A stretch of DNA of 34,510 nt from Sutterella sp. Lineage in GTDB: Bacteria > Pseudomonadota > Gammaproteobacteria > Burkholderiales > Burkholderiaceae_F. The stretch is from positions 1-34,510 of the forward strand of contig DYBN01000051.1 of NCBI GenBank assembly GCA_019418605.1. Direction: 5' to 3'. Below, in pieces: positions 1-8,259 of this stretch; positions within the stretch are counted from its first letter, which is position 1; every line of letters begins with the position of its first letter. Position numbers and translations under genes: made by a program. The notes beneath the pieces are model-generated. The model was given only the letters and a program-made list of their open reading frames with translations. It was not told the origin of the DNA and did no database searches.

Positions 1-386
1 GCCGTGGGGTCGACCCTGGCGGCGGGGTCAACAAAGGCCCCCTCTTCAATGCGTCCTTCGGGAGCGGGCTTTTCAAGCATGGCCTGAACGGCCCAGGCAA
101 ACCACGCGTAGGGGTTTGCCGTCACGACGACCGGGCGCGCAGGGAGCTTCTCGCCAAACATCTCTTGTCTGTCGGCGGGAGAAATCACAAGAACGCCCGC
201 GGCACAAGCCGCAGCCGCCTGCCGAAGCTTGGCCTGCGCAAGAAAAACCACTTGATCGGGCCGGGCCGATTCAATGGGCCCAAACCCCGTGACGGAACAA
301 TTCTCAGCGCCCGCAAGCGGCTCGCTTGCAAGTCTGCCGCCCGAGCGGACATCCACGGCATGAATAAGGTCGGAAATCTTGAACAT
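1..386 (-). CDS. lpxD: LpxD, UDP-3-O-acylglucosamine N-acyltransferase (N-terminal part, cut by window edge)
   Basis: The frame is open from an ATG at 384-386 to the window edge, giving about 128 residues that begin MFKISDLIHAVDV. A second in-frame ATG lies two codons upstream (390-392). The visible part fits the N-terminal uridine-binding domain of LpxD, including an FxxIxSARPDQVVFLAQ-like segment and a region rich in Ala before the hexapeptide-repeat domain, which lies outside the window. LpxD adds the N-linked hydroxyacyl chain in lipid A synthesis, in the cytoplasm. Position supports the call: it lies directly downstream of ompH and bamA, as in most proteobacteria. No strong ribosome-binding site is visible. 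The 195 bases between it and ompH contain only a GC-rich hairpin. The call is based on sequence pattern plus context. Confidence 0.85.
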   Translation of the reverse strand, partial: MFKISDLIHAVDVRSGGRLASEPLAGAENCSVTGFGPIESARPDQVVFLAQAKLRQAAAACAAGVLVISPADRQEMFGEKLPARPVVVTANPYAWFAWAVQAMLEKPAPEGRIEEGAFVDPAARVDPT

Positions 387-581
387 GGTCATCTCGCACA
401 CATAAATACGACAAAAGCGCTCAACGGGGTAACGCTGGGCGCTTTGCTCCTTGATGATGAACGGCCGCGGCAGCCTGGCGCACGCTCTCGCTGACGGCGG
501 CGTGCGCCCGCAGACGGCCCGCCCTCTTTTTCAAGGCATTTTCAAGGGCCCGCGCCGCATGTGGACTGCGGCCCGCCCCTC

Positions 582-1085
582 TTACTTGGCAGGCGTATTG
601 AGCTGCTTCATCACCTGCTCGGTGATGTCCACCTTCGGGCTCACCCACACGGCGTCCTGAAGAATCAGGTCGTACTTCTGCTTCTTGGCGATGTCCTGAA
701 TGATCTTGTTGGCGCGCGCAAGGATGATCTGGCTCTCCTCGTTGGCGCGCTGATTGCGCTCTTCAACAAGCGCGCGCTGGCGCCGAGCGATGTCGCGTTC
801 GGTCTCGGCAAGCGACTGGCGCTGCTTGAGCCGCTCGCTTTCGGTCATCACGGGGCTGTCCTTTTCAAACTTCTGCGCACGGGTGCGGAATTCGCGGATG
901 TCGCGGTTTAATTCGTCTTCGCGCGTCTTGAAGTAGTTCTTGAGCTTGTTCTGAGCGGCAACGGCAGGCGCCGATTCAGAAAGAATGCGGGCGGGACTCA
1001 CCACACCCACCTTGAAGTCGGCAGCAACCGCGCCGCCGCAAAGCAGTGCGGCGCTCGCTGCCGCAATCAAAGCCTTCTTAAACAT
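582..1085 (-). CDS. ompH: OmpH/Skp periplasmic chaperone
   Basis: The protein has 167 residues, close to the usual 160-180. It starts with a clear Sec signal peptide (MFKK, a hydrophobic Ala/Leu core, cleavage probably after AVAA near residue 22). The mature part is strongly charged and helical from about residue 45 to 135, matching the coiled-coil tentacles of Skp. The N-terminal strand KVGVVSPARIL and the C-terminal strand YDLILQDAVWVSP match the trimerisation body. Skp holds unfolded outer-membrane proteins in the periplasm for delivery to BamA, whose gene is immediately upstream. The gap to bamA is 185 bases, long enough for a separate promoter, although I cannot define one with confidence. 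An AGGA ribosome-binding site lies about 10 bases before the ATG. Confidence 0.93.
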   Translation of the reverse strand: MFKKALIAAASAALLCGGAVAADFKVGVVSPARILSESAPAVAAQNKLKNYFKTREDELNRDIREFRTRAQKFEKDSPVMTESERLKQRQSLAETERDIARRQRALVEERNQRANEESQIILARANKIIQDIAKKQKYDLILQDAVWVSPKVDITEQVMKQLNTPAK

Positions 1086-1270
1086 TGATTCTTTTTCCTA
1101 AAAAACTTGAGCGCCTGATTTTGCGTCAAGACGCCGCGTGTAAAGCTTTGGTACGCATATTAAGGGGTTTGTCCTGTTTTTTGCTTAGCCCAAAAGTAAA
1201 TGCTCTTTGCTAAAACCGGCCTTCAGCCCCCTTTTATGCTGTTTATATCGTTTCCTTAAGGTTTTCCGCT

Positions 1271-3610
1271 TTAGAAGCCCGTGCCGATCTGGAACTGGAA
1301 GCGCTGCGTATCGTCGCCTTCCTTTTCGTTGAGCGGGAAGGCAAGCGAGAACTTCAGCGGGCCCAAGGGCGAAATCCAGGCAATGCCGAAGCCCACCGAG
1401 TAGCGCAGATCGTTGAAGTCGAGATCCTGGCGGGTGTAAGAGCCATTGACGTTGTTGCGCTCATAACCCCAGACATAGCCGCCGTCGAGGAACACGAGGC
1501 CGCGCAGCGTGCGGTCGGCGCCGGGCAGCGGCGTGAGCAGTTCGGCCGAGAAGACGAACTCGCGATCGCCGCCCAGGTTGTCGCCGTTGGTGTCGCGCGG
1601 GCCCAGAGACGAGCTCTCAAAGCCGCGCACGGATCCGATGCCGCCCGCATAGAAGTTCTTGAAGAACGGGTACATCTTGCTGCCGTAGGTGTCGCCGTAG
1701 CCGATCTGCATGTTCAGACCCAGCGTCCAGGCTCTGCTCAAGGGCACGTACTGCGTCACCTGGTAGGTGGCGCGGTAGTAGCGCTGGTCAAGCGCAGGAA
1801 GCGCAAATTCCGCCGACAAGCGCTGATAGCGGCCGCGGGTCGGAGCAAGCGCATTGTCGCGGCTGTCGCGCGACCAGCCCAAAGTGAGCAACACCGCCTT
1901 TGGGTCATCCCCGTACTCGTCGACATAGTCCCAGTAGCGTTGAGGCGAGACGTTGTCCGTGTAGCCGGCAAGAGACTCATCACCGCGCAGGTCGACCGAG
2001 GTCATTTCAAAGCGCGCGCCGACAAAGACGCGGTCAAGTTCCGTGACGGGGAGACCAAAGTTGATGCCCGCGCCGATCGTCTCGTAGGCGACGTTGGTGA
2101 CGTCGAGCTCATCGAGGTCGACGCGTCTGTCGTAAATCGTCCAGTTGCGGCTGATGCCTTCGGGCGTGATGTAGGGTTCGCCGAAATTCAAGGCATAGGT
2201 GCGCTGGCTTTGCGAGGTGTTGACTTCAACGCCAAGCGACTTGCCCGAACCAAAGACGTTGTCCTGGGCAAAGCCCGCCGAGAGGATGACGCCGTCGGAA
2301 GTTGAATAGCCCGCGCCAAGCGAAATGGAGCCGGTCGGGCGTTCCTTGACGGCAATCTCAAGGTCGACCTGATCGCGCGTGCCCTCCACGGGCTTGGGAT
2401 CGGCCGTGACGGAATCAAAATAACCCAAACGGTCGATGCGATCGCGCGAGAGCTTCACGGCGTCGCTGTCAAACCAGGCCGACTCGTACTGGCGCACTTC
2501 GCGGCGGATCACGTCGTCGCGCGTGCGGGTGTTGCCCGTGATGTTGACGTGGCGCACGTAGGCGCGACGCCCCGGGTCCACGGTGTAGACGATCTGCACG
2601 AGGTCGCTGTCGGGCACCGGCACGGGGTTGGGCGTTGCCGTGGCAAACGCATAACCAAGGCGCGAGTACTTGTCGACGATCTGCTGGCTGATCTGGTTGA
2701 TCTTTTCGGCGTTGTAGATTTCGCCCTGCTCGAAAGTAAGCAGCGGCTCAACTTCGGAATTGAGGTTGAGAAGGTCGCCCCCCAGGGTCACCTTGTCGAT
2801 TCTGTACTGCTTGCCTTCCGTGAGGTTGATCGTGATGTAGACGTCGCTCTTGTTGGGAGCAACCGAGACCTGCACGCTGTCGATGCGGAAATCAAGATAC
2901 CCCTGATTGAGGTAGTAGCTGCGGATCGTTTCAAGGTCGGCGGCGAGCTTTTCACGAGAATACAAATCGCGCCTCGTGTACCAGCTCATCCAGTTTTTGG
3001 GAGCAAGCTGCATCTGGTCGAGCAGCTCGTCGCTGTCAAAAACCGTGTTGCCCACAAAGCGCACCTGCTTGATGGAGCTCGCGGCGCCCTCGTCGACGTT
3101 GATCGTGATGCGCACGCGGTTGCGCTCAAGGGGCGTGGCGGTCGTCTTGACGTCAACGCCGTAGTAGCCCTGCGAGAGGTACTGCCGGCGCAGCTCCTGA
3201 TCGGCTCGATCCAAAATCGACTGGTCGAAAATGCGGCCTTCGGCAAGGCCCACGTCGCGCAGGCTCTTTTCGACGCCGTCGGCATCAAAGGCGCGGATGC
3301 CGCTCGTTTCAATGTCGGCCACGGCCGGGCGCTCGACCAGGTTGATCACGAGCACGTCGCCTTCAACGGCCAGATCGATGTCGCGGAAAAGCCCTGAGGC
3401 ATACAGCGAATGAATGGCTTCGCTGCCGCGCTCGGGGTTGTACTCGTCGCCCACGCGAAACGGCAGGTGCGAAAACACGGTGCCGGGCTCGGTACGCTGG
3501 ATGCCTTCGACGCGAATGTCGCGGATGGTGAAGACCTGCGAGAGCGCACCGGCCGAGTATGCGGCAAGCACGGCAGCGGCAAGGCCGTGAAGAAGAAGCT
3601 TTCCCTTCAT
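1271..3610 (-). CDS. bamA: BamA, outer-membrane protein assembly factor
   Basis: BamA is the central beta-barrel of the BAM complex that inserts outer-membrane proteins. I chose the ATG at 3608-3610, giving 779 residues, because it begins a proper signal peptide (MKGKLLLHGLAAAVLAAYS, cleavage near AGALS-Q). The longer frame to 3688 adds 26 residues that are not signal-like. Five POTRA domains span roughly residues 25-420 (the first begins FTIRDIRVEGIQR). The Omp85 barrel follows, with the GGIGSVRGFESSSLGPRD segment carrying the conserved VRGF/Y motif of lid loop 6. The protein ends in phenylalanine (QIGTGF), the usual outer-membrane beta-signal. It is flanked by rseP and ompH in the conserved order. 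No clear Shine-Dalgarno precedes the chosen ATG. Confidence 0.96.
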   Translation of the reverse strand: MKGKLLLHGLAAAVLAAYSAGALSQVFTIRDIRVEGIQRTEPGTVFSHLPFRVGDEYNPERGSEAIHSLYASGLFRDIDLAVEGDVLVINLVERPAVADIETSGIRAFDADGVEKSLRDVGLAEGRIFDQSILDRADQELRRQYLSQGYYGVDVKTTATPLERNRVRITINVDEGAASSIKQVRFVGNTVFDSDELLDQMQLAPKNWMSWYTRRDLYSREKLAADLETIRSYYLNQGYLDFRIDSVQVSVAPNKSDVYITINLTEGKQYRIDKVTLGGDLLNLNSEVEPLLTFEQGEIYNAEKINQISQQIVDKYSRLGYAFATATPNPVPVPDSDLVQIVYTVDPGRRAYVRHVNITGNTRTRDDVIRREVRQYESAWFDSDAVKLSRDRIDRLGYFDSVTADPKPVEGTRDQVDLEIAVKERPTGSISLGAGYSTSDGVILSAGFAQDNVFGSGKSLGVEVNTSQSQRTYALNFGEPYITPEGISRNWTIYDRRVDLDELDVTNVAYETIGAGINFGLPVTELDRVFVGARFEMTSVDLRGDESLAGYTDNVSPQRYWDYVDEYGDDPKAVLLTLGWSRDSRDNALAPTRGRYQRLSAEFALPALDQRYYRATYQVTQYVPLSRAWTLGLNMQIGYGDTYGSKMYPFFKNFYAGGIGSVRGFESSSLGPRDTNGDNLGGDREFVFSAELLTPLPGADRTLRGLVFLDGGYVWGYERNNVNGSYTRQDLDFNDLRYSVGFGIAWISPLGPLKFSLAFPLNEKEGDDTQRFQFQIGTGF

Positions 3611-3710
3611 GTTTGTGTAACTGGCTTTTCTGTAGTAATCAGGCGCCTGAATGCGCGAAGTAAACCCACACGCACCAAGCGCCGGCACAGAGGCAAAAAT
3701 TTTTGAGAGT

Positions 3711-5069
3711 TTACCCCAAGATTCTCGTCAAGTCATTGGACATGCCGAGGACAAACAAAAACAAAACAAAGAGCATGCCGATCTTTTGGCTCACGGCAAT
3801 CGTGCGCTCGCCTGGCTTGCGGCCCGTGAGCGCCTCGATTGTAAAAAAGAGCAGATGGCCGCCGTCAAGAAGCGGCACCGGCACGAGATTTAAAAGTCCC
3901 AGGTTGACCGAGATCATGGCTAGAAAGAGCAAATAGCTCAAAAGCCCGAACTGCACCGCCTGCCCTGCGACGTCGCCGATCATCAAGGGGCCCGAAATAT
4001 TGTCCGTGCTCGCCGTGCCCACCACGATGTTTTTGAGCACGCGCCCGGTGACTTCGATCATGTCCCAGGTTTTGGAAACGCCGACGCCCAGGGCCCCGAA
4101 AAAGCCCTCGCGCGAGAGCACAAGGTCGGGCATGCCGCCCAAAACGGCGCCGATGCGGCCGACAACCTCTCCGTTTTCATCGGTGTGCGAGGCGGGAACA
4201 AGCGTGATGTCGCGCGCCTTGCCGTCGGCGCCCTTGACTTCGAGCACGACGGGCTTTCCTGCGCTTCTGCGCACTTCGCCGATGAAGGCCTGGGCCGAGA
4301 CAACGGGCGCGCCGTTAATTGAGACGAGCGTGTCGCCCGCAAGAAGGCCTGCGGCCTGCGCAACGCTGCCCTCCTCCACGCGCCCGATCACGATGCTGCC
4401 AAGATAAGGACGAAGCCCCAGGTGCGCGGCCGCGTCCCCCTGATTCATTTCTCCCGAATAGGCCGACAGGTCAAAGTCGGCTGCATGACGAACGCCGCCC
4501 TCATCAACAAAACCGATGCGCACGTCGGGCTCGCCCTGATAGCCCACGATCTGAAGACGCAGATCGTTGAAGGTCTTGACGGCGTTGCCGTTGACGTCGG
4601 TGACGCGCCAGCCTTGCTGCACGCCCGCCTCGTAGGCCTGTGTGGCGGCCGGAACCTCGCCGAGGCGCGTCGAGGGCTCGTAGGTGCCCACCATCGCGAT
4701 CGCCGCATAGATGACGACGGCAAGCACGAAGTTCATGAAGGGGCCGGCAAAGACGATGGCAAAGCGCTGCCAGACGCTCTTTGCGTCAAAGCTCTGCTCG
4801 AGGAACTCTTTTTCCGTGACGTTGATGCCCTGCTCGCGCGCCTTCTCGAGGCTGTCCTTTTCGAGCATCATCACGTAGCCTCCAAAGGGGATGGCCGAGA
4901 GGCGCCACTGACAGCCATGCCGGTCGGTGCGGCTAAAGAGCACGCGCCCGAAGCCCAGTGAATAGGCAAGCACGCGCACGCCGCAAAGCCGCGCGACGAT
5001 GTAGTGGCCCCATTCGTGGATGACGACGAGAATGGAAAGGGTGACGATGAAGGCAACAAGCGCGACCAT
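3711..5069 (-). CDS. rseP: RseP, site-2 intramembrane zinc metalloprotease
   Basis: The protein has 452 residues, the usual size. The zinc motif HEWGH is at residues 18-22 inside the first membrane helix, and the third zinc ligand sits in the LDGGH motif near residue 402, so the active site is complete. Two PDZ domains lie between the membrane helices (about residues 125-310), with typical GxxAGLLAGDTLVSINGAPV wording in the second. Known members cleave anti-sigma factor RseA in the inner membrane to release sigma-E, and clear signal-peptide remnants. Placement directly before bamA fits an envelope-stress role. In most relatives dxr immediately precedes rseP; here nrdD-nrdG lie between them. 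Start ATG at 5067-5069 has only a weak AAGG upstream. Confidence 0.95.
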   Translation of the reverse strand: MVALVAFIVTLSILVVIHEWGHYIVARLCGVRVLAYSLGFGRVLFSRTDRHGCQWRLSAIPFGGYVMMLEKDSLEKAREQGINVTEKEFLEQSFDAKSVWQRFAIVFAGPFMNFVLAVVIYAAIAMVGTYEPSTRLGEVPAATQAYEAGVQQGWRVTDVNGNAVKTFNDLRLQIVGYQGEPDVRIGFVDEGGVRHAADFDLSAYSGEMNQGDAAAHLGLRPYLGSIVIGRVEEGSVAQAAGLLAGDTLVSINGAPVVSAQAFIGEVRRSAGKPVVLEVKGADGKARDITLVPASHTDENGEVVGRIGAVLGGMPDLVLSREGFFGALGVGVSKTWDMIEVTGRVLKNIVVGTASTDNISGPLMIGDVAGQAVQFGLLSYLLFLAMISVNLGLLNLVPVPLLDGGHLLFFTIEALTGRKPGERTIAVSQKIGMLFVLFLFVLGMSNDLTRILG

Positions 5070-5125
5070 CAGAAGAAAACCTTTGAATTCCGCTGCGGAT
5101 TCCGTTTGGATGAATAAAAGATGAC

Positions 5126-5161
5126 AAAGGGACGAAAGCGCCCTGCGGCCTTCATCCCTTT
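5126..5161 (-). terminator. Hairpin downstream of nrdG, possible terminator
   Basis: Arms AAAGGGA (5126-5132) and TCCCTTT (5155-5161) pair, with a partly paired GAA/TTC inner section. On the minus strand it is followed by a T-rich but interrupted stretch (GTCATCTTTTATTC). It lies in the 164-base gap between nrdG and rseP. It could end nrdDG transcription, but the U-tract is imperfect. Confidence 0.4.
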
Positions 5162-5233
5162 TCGTGTCGGCAAGCTCAAAGCCCCCGGCATTGTTTCAGT
5201 CGCCGGCGGTGAAAGCGCTCGCGCAATTGTGCC

Positions 5234-5740
5234 TTAAGCGCGGTCGGCTTGTGCGGCGGGCAAGGCGCCCGCAGCCCAAGAATTTTGCAAGGAAATGATT
5301 CTTTGATTGGAGCTTCCAAACCAGGTTCCGGGTTTTTCCACTTTGAGGAGCTCCACGAACGGTCCGTCGACCACCACATCGAGGTACTCGAAGATCGCCA
5401 TGTTCTTGACCTGCTCATAGCGGCGGCCCGTCCACAGCCAGATCGTCTTGGTGCGGCCGAACTTTTCCCGCACGCGGCGGCACAAATTGGCAAGCACGGG
5501 CTCGTTTTCGGGCTCAAGCGGGTCGCCCCCGAGCAGGCTCAGCCCTTCAACGAAAGGGTCTTCGAGCGCGGCGAGGATCTTTTCCTCCACCGCCGCGTCG
5601 TAGGGCTTGCCCGCGCAGAAGTCCCAGCTCTCGGGATTAAAGCACCCGCGGCAGTGCAAGCGGCACCCCGAGCAAAAGAGAGAAACTCTCACTCCGGGAC
5701 CGTTTGCGGTGTCAAACGTGCTGATGCCGACGTAGTTCAT
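5234..5740 (-). CDS. nrdG: NrdG, anaerobic ribonucleotide reductase activating enzyme (radical SAM)
   Basis: The 168-residue protein carries the radical-SAM iron-sulfur motif CX3CX2C as C26, C30, C33 (CRLHCRGC) and the SAM-binding LLGGDPLEPEN segment around residue 70. NrdG makes the glycyl radical on NrdD, using S-adenosylmethionine and a 4Fe-4S cluster, and works only without oxygen. The N-terminus MNYVGISTFDTANGPGVR is typical of the family. It starts 13 bases after the nrdD stop, so the two genes are almost certainly co-transcribed. The C-terminal 20 residues (Ala-rich, after WFGSSNQRI) are less conserved in appearance. A weak GAG is the only candidate ribosome-binding site, consistent with translational coupling to nrdD. 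Confidence 0.94.
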   Translation of the reverse strand: MNYVGISTFDTANGPGVRVSLFCSGCRLHCRGCFNPESWDFCAGKPYDAAVEEKILAALEDPFVEGLSLLGGDPLEPENEPVLANLCRRVREKFGRTKTIWLWTGRRYEQVKNMAIFEYLDVVVDGPFVELLKVEKPGTWFGSSNQRIISLQNSWAAGALPAAQADRA

Positions 5741-5753
5741 AGAGCGACTCTAT

Positions 5754-7925
5754 TTACATGCTGACGCGGTTTTTGATCTCGGCCATCTTCCCGTCGTTCA
5801 TGCGGCTCATGCCGTTGACGTTGGAGTAGCCAAGATAGCCGCAGACGCGGCTGATGACCGAGAGGTTGGCGCTGCCGCAGTGCGGGCACTTAAAGAGCAC
5901 GTTGGTGCTGTGCGTGCCGCAGTCGCCGCAGTAGACGCTGTCAAAATTGACGCCCTGATAAAAGCCCTTTTTCATGCCGCGCACGATCATCGCCTTGACC
6001 GCCTGATAGTTCTCGGGGTTGTCGAGGCGCACGTACTGGATGTGGCCGCCTTCGCACAGATGAAAATCGGTGAACTCGCGGTCTTGCTTCTCAAAGGGCG
6101 TGATCTCTTCGGTGACGTTGACGTGAAACGAGTTCGTGAAGTACTCGGGGCTGTAGTGCGGCGTGTGCGCAAACACGTTGTCGATGCCCTCTTCGCGGCA
6201 GAACTTGTCGTACTGCTTGGCCTGCGTGGCGCACAGGCTCTCGGCGGGCGTGCCGTAGATGGCGTAGAGGTAGCCGTCTTCCTTTTTAAACTGCGCAAGC
6301 TTCTCCTTTAAGTGGCGCAGCACGCGCGAAGAAATCTCCCCTCCCTCTTCAACGAGCCGCTTGCCGCTCCAGAGGTAGGTGAATTCGTCGAAGGCCGTGA
6401 TGCCGAAGGAGGCCGTCATGTAGCGCACCAGATCGCCCACCGTATCGTCCGGACTCTTGGTGCCCTCGTAGAAGCCGCCCTGCGTAAAGGCCAGGGGATT
6501 GCTCGAGCACTTCTGATGCCGGATGATGTCGTAGCGCTTTAAGAAAAAGGCGCGGATCACCTCAAGCCGCTCGTCAAGGAGCTTCCAGAACGACTCCTGC
6601 CAGCCCTGCGGATCGCGCAGCTGCGCAAGCTTCAGAATGATCGGCAGATTGAGCGACACGGCGCCGATGTTGCAGCGCCCGATCGTGATCGCCTCGCCCT
6701 TTTCGTTTTTCCACAGCGACAGAAACGCCCGGCACCCCATGGGAGAGGTGACGGCGCCATACTTCTGAAAGATTTCAGAAACCGAACCGAAATCGCTTGA
6801 AAGCGAGAGGTAGTCCGGGTACATGCACTGCGTCGAGGTCTTCACCGCCTCGTCAAAGAGGCCGGCGCTGAAAGGGTCGGCAGCGATCTGCTTTTCGTCG
6901 TAGAGGAACACGAGCTTGGGGAACACCACGGGCTTGCCGTCCTTGCCGTGGCCGTTGCGGCGCACCTGCAGCATGATCTTGCCGATCATGTAAAGCCAGC
7001 TTTTTTCGCGCTCGTCGTACTTCTCGGGATTCCACTGCCCGAACGTGATCGTCGTAAAGGCAAAGTCGCCGCGGCTGCAGGGCACGGTGTTGAGCTTGAG
7101 TTCGAGCGACTGAAAGCCCTGCTCGAGTTCGCGCACCACGTCCTTGCCCGCGTACTCCATCGCCCGGGGCTCATCGATGCCCATGTCAAGGTACTTGGAG
7201 ACGGCGGCCTTTTCGCTCTTTAACACATAGGGCAGCAGCACCTTGTCGAGCTCGGCAAGGGTAAAGCCCCCGAACTGCTGGGCCGTGGCCACGAGCGTGA
7301 TGTCGCCGATCACCTGCAGGGCGCTCAGCACGGTCTTGGGTTCCGTGTACTGGACGTTGGACATCTCAAAGCCGCCCTTGAGGACATTGCCGATGTCAAA
7401 GAGGCAGCAGTTGATGCAGCCAAGGATCATGTCGCGCATGTCGTGAATGTAGATGTCGCCGCGCTCGATGAGCTCCTTTTCCTTGCCCGAGAGATAAAAC
7501 TGCTTGTAGAGGCTCTTGGTGAGATAGCCCTTGATGAGGGATCCCTTGGTCGAGACAAGGGAGCTGTCGAAGTTTGCGTTCTCCCTGTCGCCCAGGCGAA
7601 GCACGTCGTCGGCGTCCTGGCGCAGCTGCTCGAAGGTCTTCGCGTAGGTCGTCTTGTAGTAGCGGTACTCGGCATAGGCGTCGGCCACGTCCTTGTACTG
7701 CAGGAAGGCAAGCACGGCGATCACAAGCTCATGGAGTTCGGCCACGGTAACAGAGTCGCGGGTGAGGAGCCGGTTGTGCACCTCGTCGGCGATCTGGGTG
7801 AGATGATCGGGATCGATCACCTTGTCGCAGCGAAACGCCGCCTTCTTGACGGCGGCGATGATCTTGTTTGCGTCGAAGCTTTCAACGGAATTGTCTTTCT
7901 TAACGACCCTCAGCACGGTCCTCAC
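5754..7925 (-). CDS. nrdD: NrdD, anaerobic (class III) ribonucleoside-triphosphate reductase
   Basis: NrdD reduces ribonucleoside triphosphates to deoxy forms under anaerobic conditions. I start it at GTG 7923-7925 (723 residues, against about 710 in E. coli). A second GTG at 7914-7916 is equally possible and has AAGG about 8 bases upstream. The frame extends to 8126, but that extra part has no family resemblance and contains the probable promoter. An ATP-cone occupies the first 95 or so residues (SVESFDANKIIAAVKKAAF). The catalytic region includes PMGCRAFLS, whose Cys matches the thiyl-radical Cys. The C-terminus has a four-Cys zinc site (CGDC and CPHC) followed by the glycyl-radical motif RVCGYLGY. 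All key residues are present. Paired with nrdG. Confidence 0.95.
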   Translation of the reverse strand: MRTVLRVVKKDNSVESFDANKIIAAVKKAAFRCDKVIDPDHLTQIADEVHNRLLTRDSVTVAELHELVIAVLAFLQYKDVADAYAEYRYYKTTYAKTFEQLRQDADDVLRLGDRENANFDSSLVSTKGSLIKGYLTKSLYKQFYLSGKEKELIERGDIYIHDMRDMILGCINCCLFDIGNVLKGGFEMSNVQYTEPKTVLSALQVIGDITLVATAQQFGGFTLAELDKVLLPYVLKSEKAAVSKYLDMGIDEPRAMEYAGKDVVRELEQGFQSLELKLNTVPCSRGDFAFTTITFGQWNPEKYDEREKSWLYMIGKIMLQVRRNGHGKDGKPVVFPKLVFLYDEKQIAADPFSAGLFDEAVKTSTQCMYPDYLSLSSDFGSVSEIFQKYGAVTSPMGCRAFLSLWKNEKGEAITIGRCNIGAVSLNLPIILKLAQLRDPQGWQESFWKLLDERLEVIRAFFLKRYDIIRHQKCSSNPLAFTQGGFYEGTKSPDDTVGDLVRYMTASFGITAFDEFTYLWSGKRLVEEGGEISSRVLRHLKEKLAQFKKEDGYLYAIYGTPAESLCATQAKQYDKFCREEGIDNVFAHTPHYSPEYFTNSFHVNVTEEITPFEKQDREFTDFHLCEGGHIQYVRLDNPENYQAVKAMIVRGMKKGFYQGVNFDSVYCGDCGTHSTNVLFKCPHCGSANLSVISRVCGYLGYSNVNGMSRMNDGKMAEIKNRVSM

Positions 7926-8052
7926 CTTTTCTTTTTGGTTATGCAGTCTCACTTCCCCGAACGCGGCTGCGGACTCAAGAAAAAGAGACAAAACGAGTCC
8001 AGGCACACCGGCCGCAGACAGAGCGGCGGCAAGCGGGGAAAAAACACCCGGC

Positions 8053-8100
8053 CAACACCATATTGGGTCCAACCGGGCTCTTAAACACAAGTACTGGTAT
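8053..8100 (-). promoter_or_regulatory. Probable tandem NrdR boxes upstream of nrdD
   Basis: On the minus strand two 16-base sites, ATACCAGTACTTGTGT (8085-8100) and ACCCAATATGGTGTTG (8053-8068), resemble the NrdR box consensus acaCwAtATaTwGtgt at about 10 and 11 of 16 positions. They are separated by exactly 16 bases, and known NrdR box pairs are 15-16 bases apart. NrdR represses ribonucleotide reductase genes when dATP/ATP is high. The upstream box overlaps the likely -10 element. The match and spacing are seen; the regulator assignment is inferred. nrdR itself is not in the window. Confidence 0.55.
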
Positions 8101-8126
8101 TTTACGAAGCGCCCCCGAATCCGCAA
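8099..8126 (-). promoter_or_regulatory. Possible nrdDG promoter
   Basis: On the minus strand TTGCGG (8121-8126) and TAAAAT (8099-8104) are 16 bases apart, a weak -35 with a 5/6 -10. Transcription would start near 8092, inside the first NrdR-like box, and leave a leader of about 165 bases before the GTG start. The rest of the 334-base gap between dxr and nrdD shows no other gene. Confidence 0.4.
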
Positions 8127-8259
8127 GAGCGCAAAGAGGCCTGCAAATACAGGGCAAAAAAGGGACGATGCCGGTCAAAGGCCCGAAGACAGGGCTTGTC
8201 GGCAAAGCCTAGGAATATCCCTAATAAGAAGGCCTCTTTTTCAGAGTTGCGCGAGCCGC

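Noticed and set aside
1086..1270. A sigma-E promoter for ompH
   Set aside because: No GGAACTT-type -35 with a fitting -10 was found in the bamA-ompH gap; only weak AT-rich words are present.
7926..8126. N-terminal extension of NrdD by 67 residues
   Set aside because: The extension is hydrophobic and unlike any NrdD, and it covers the probable promoter and NrdR boxes. The GTG starts at 7925 or 7916 fit the family length.
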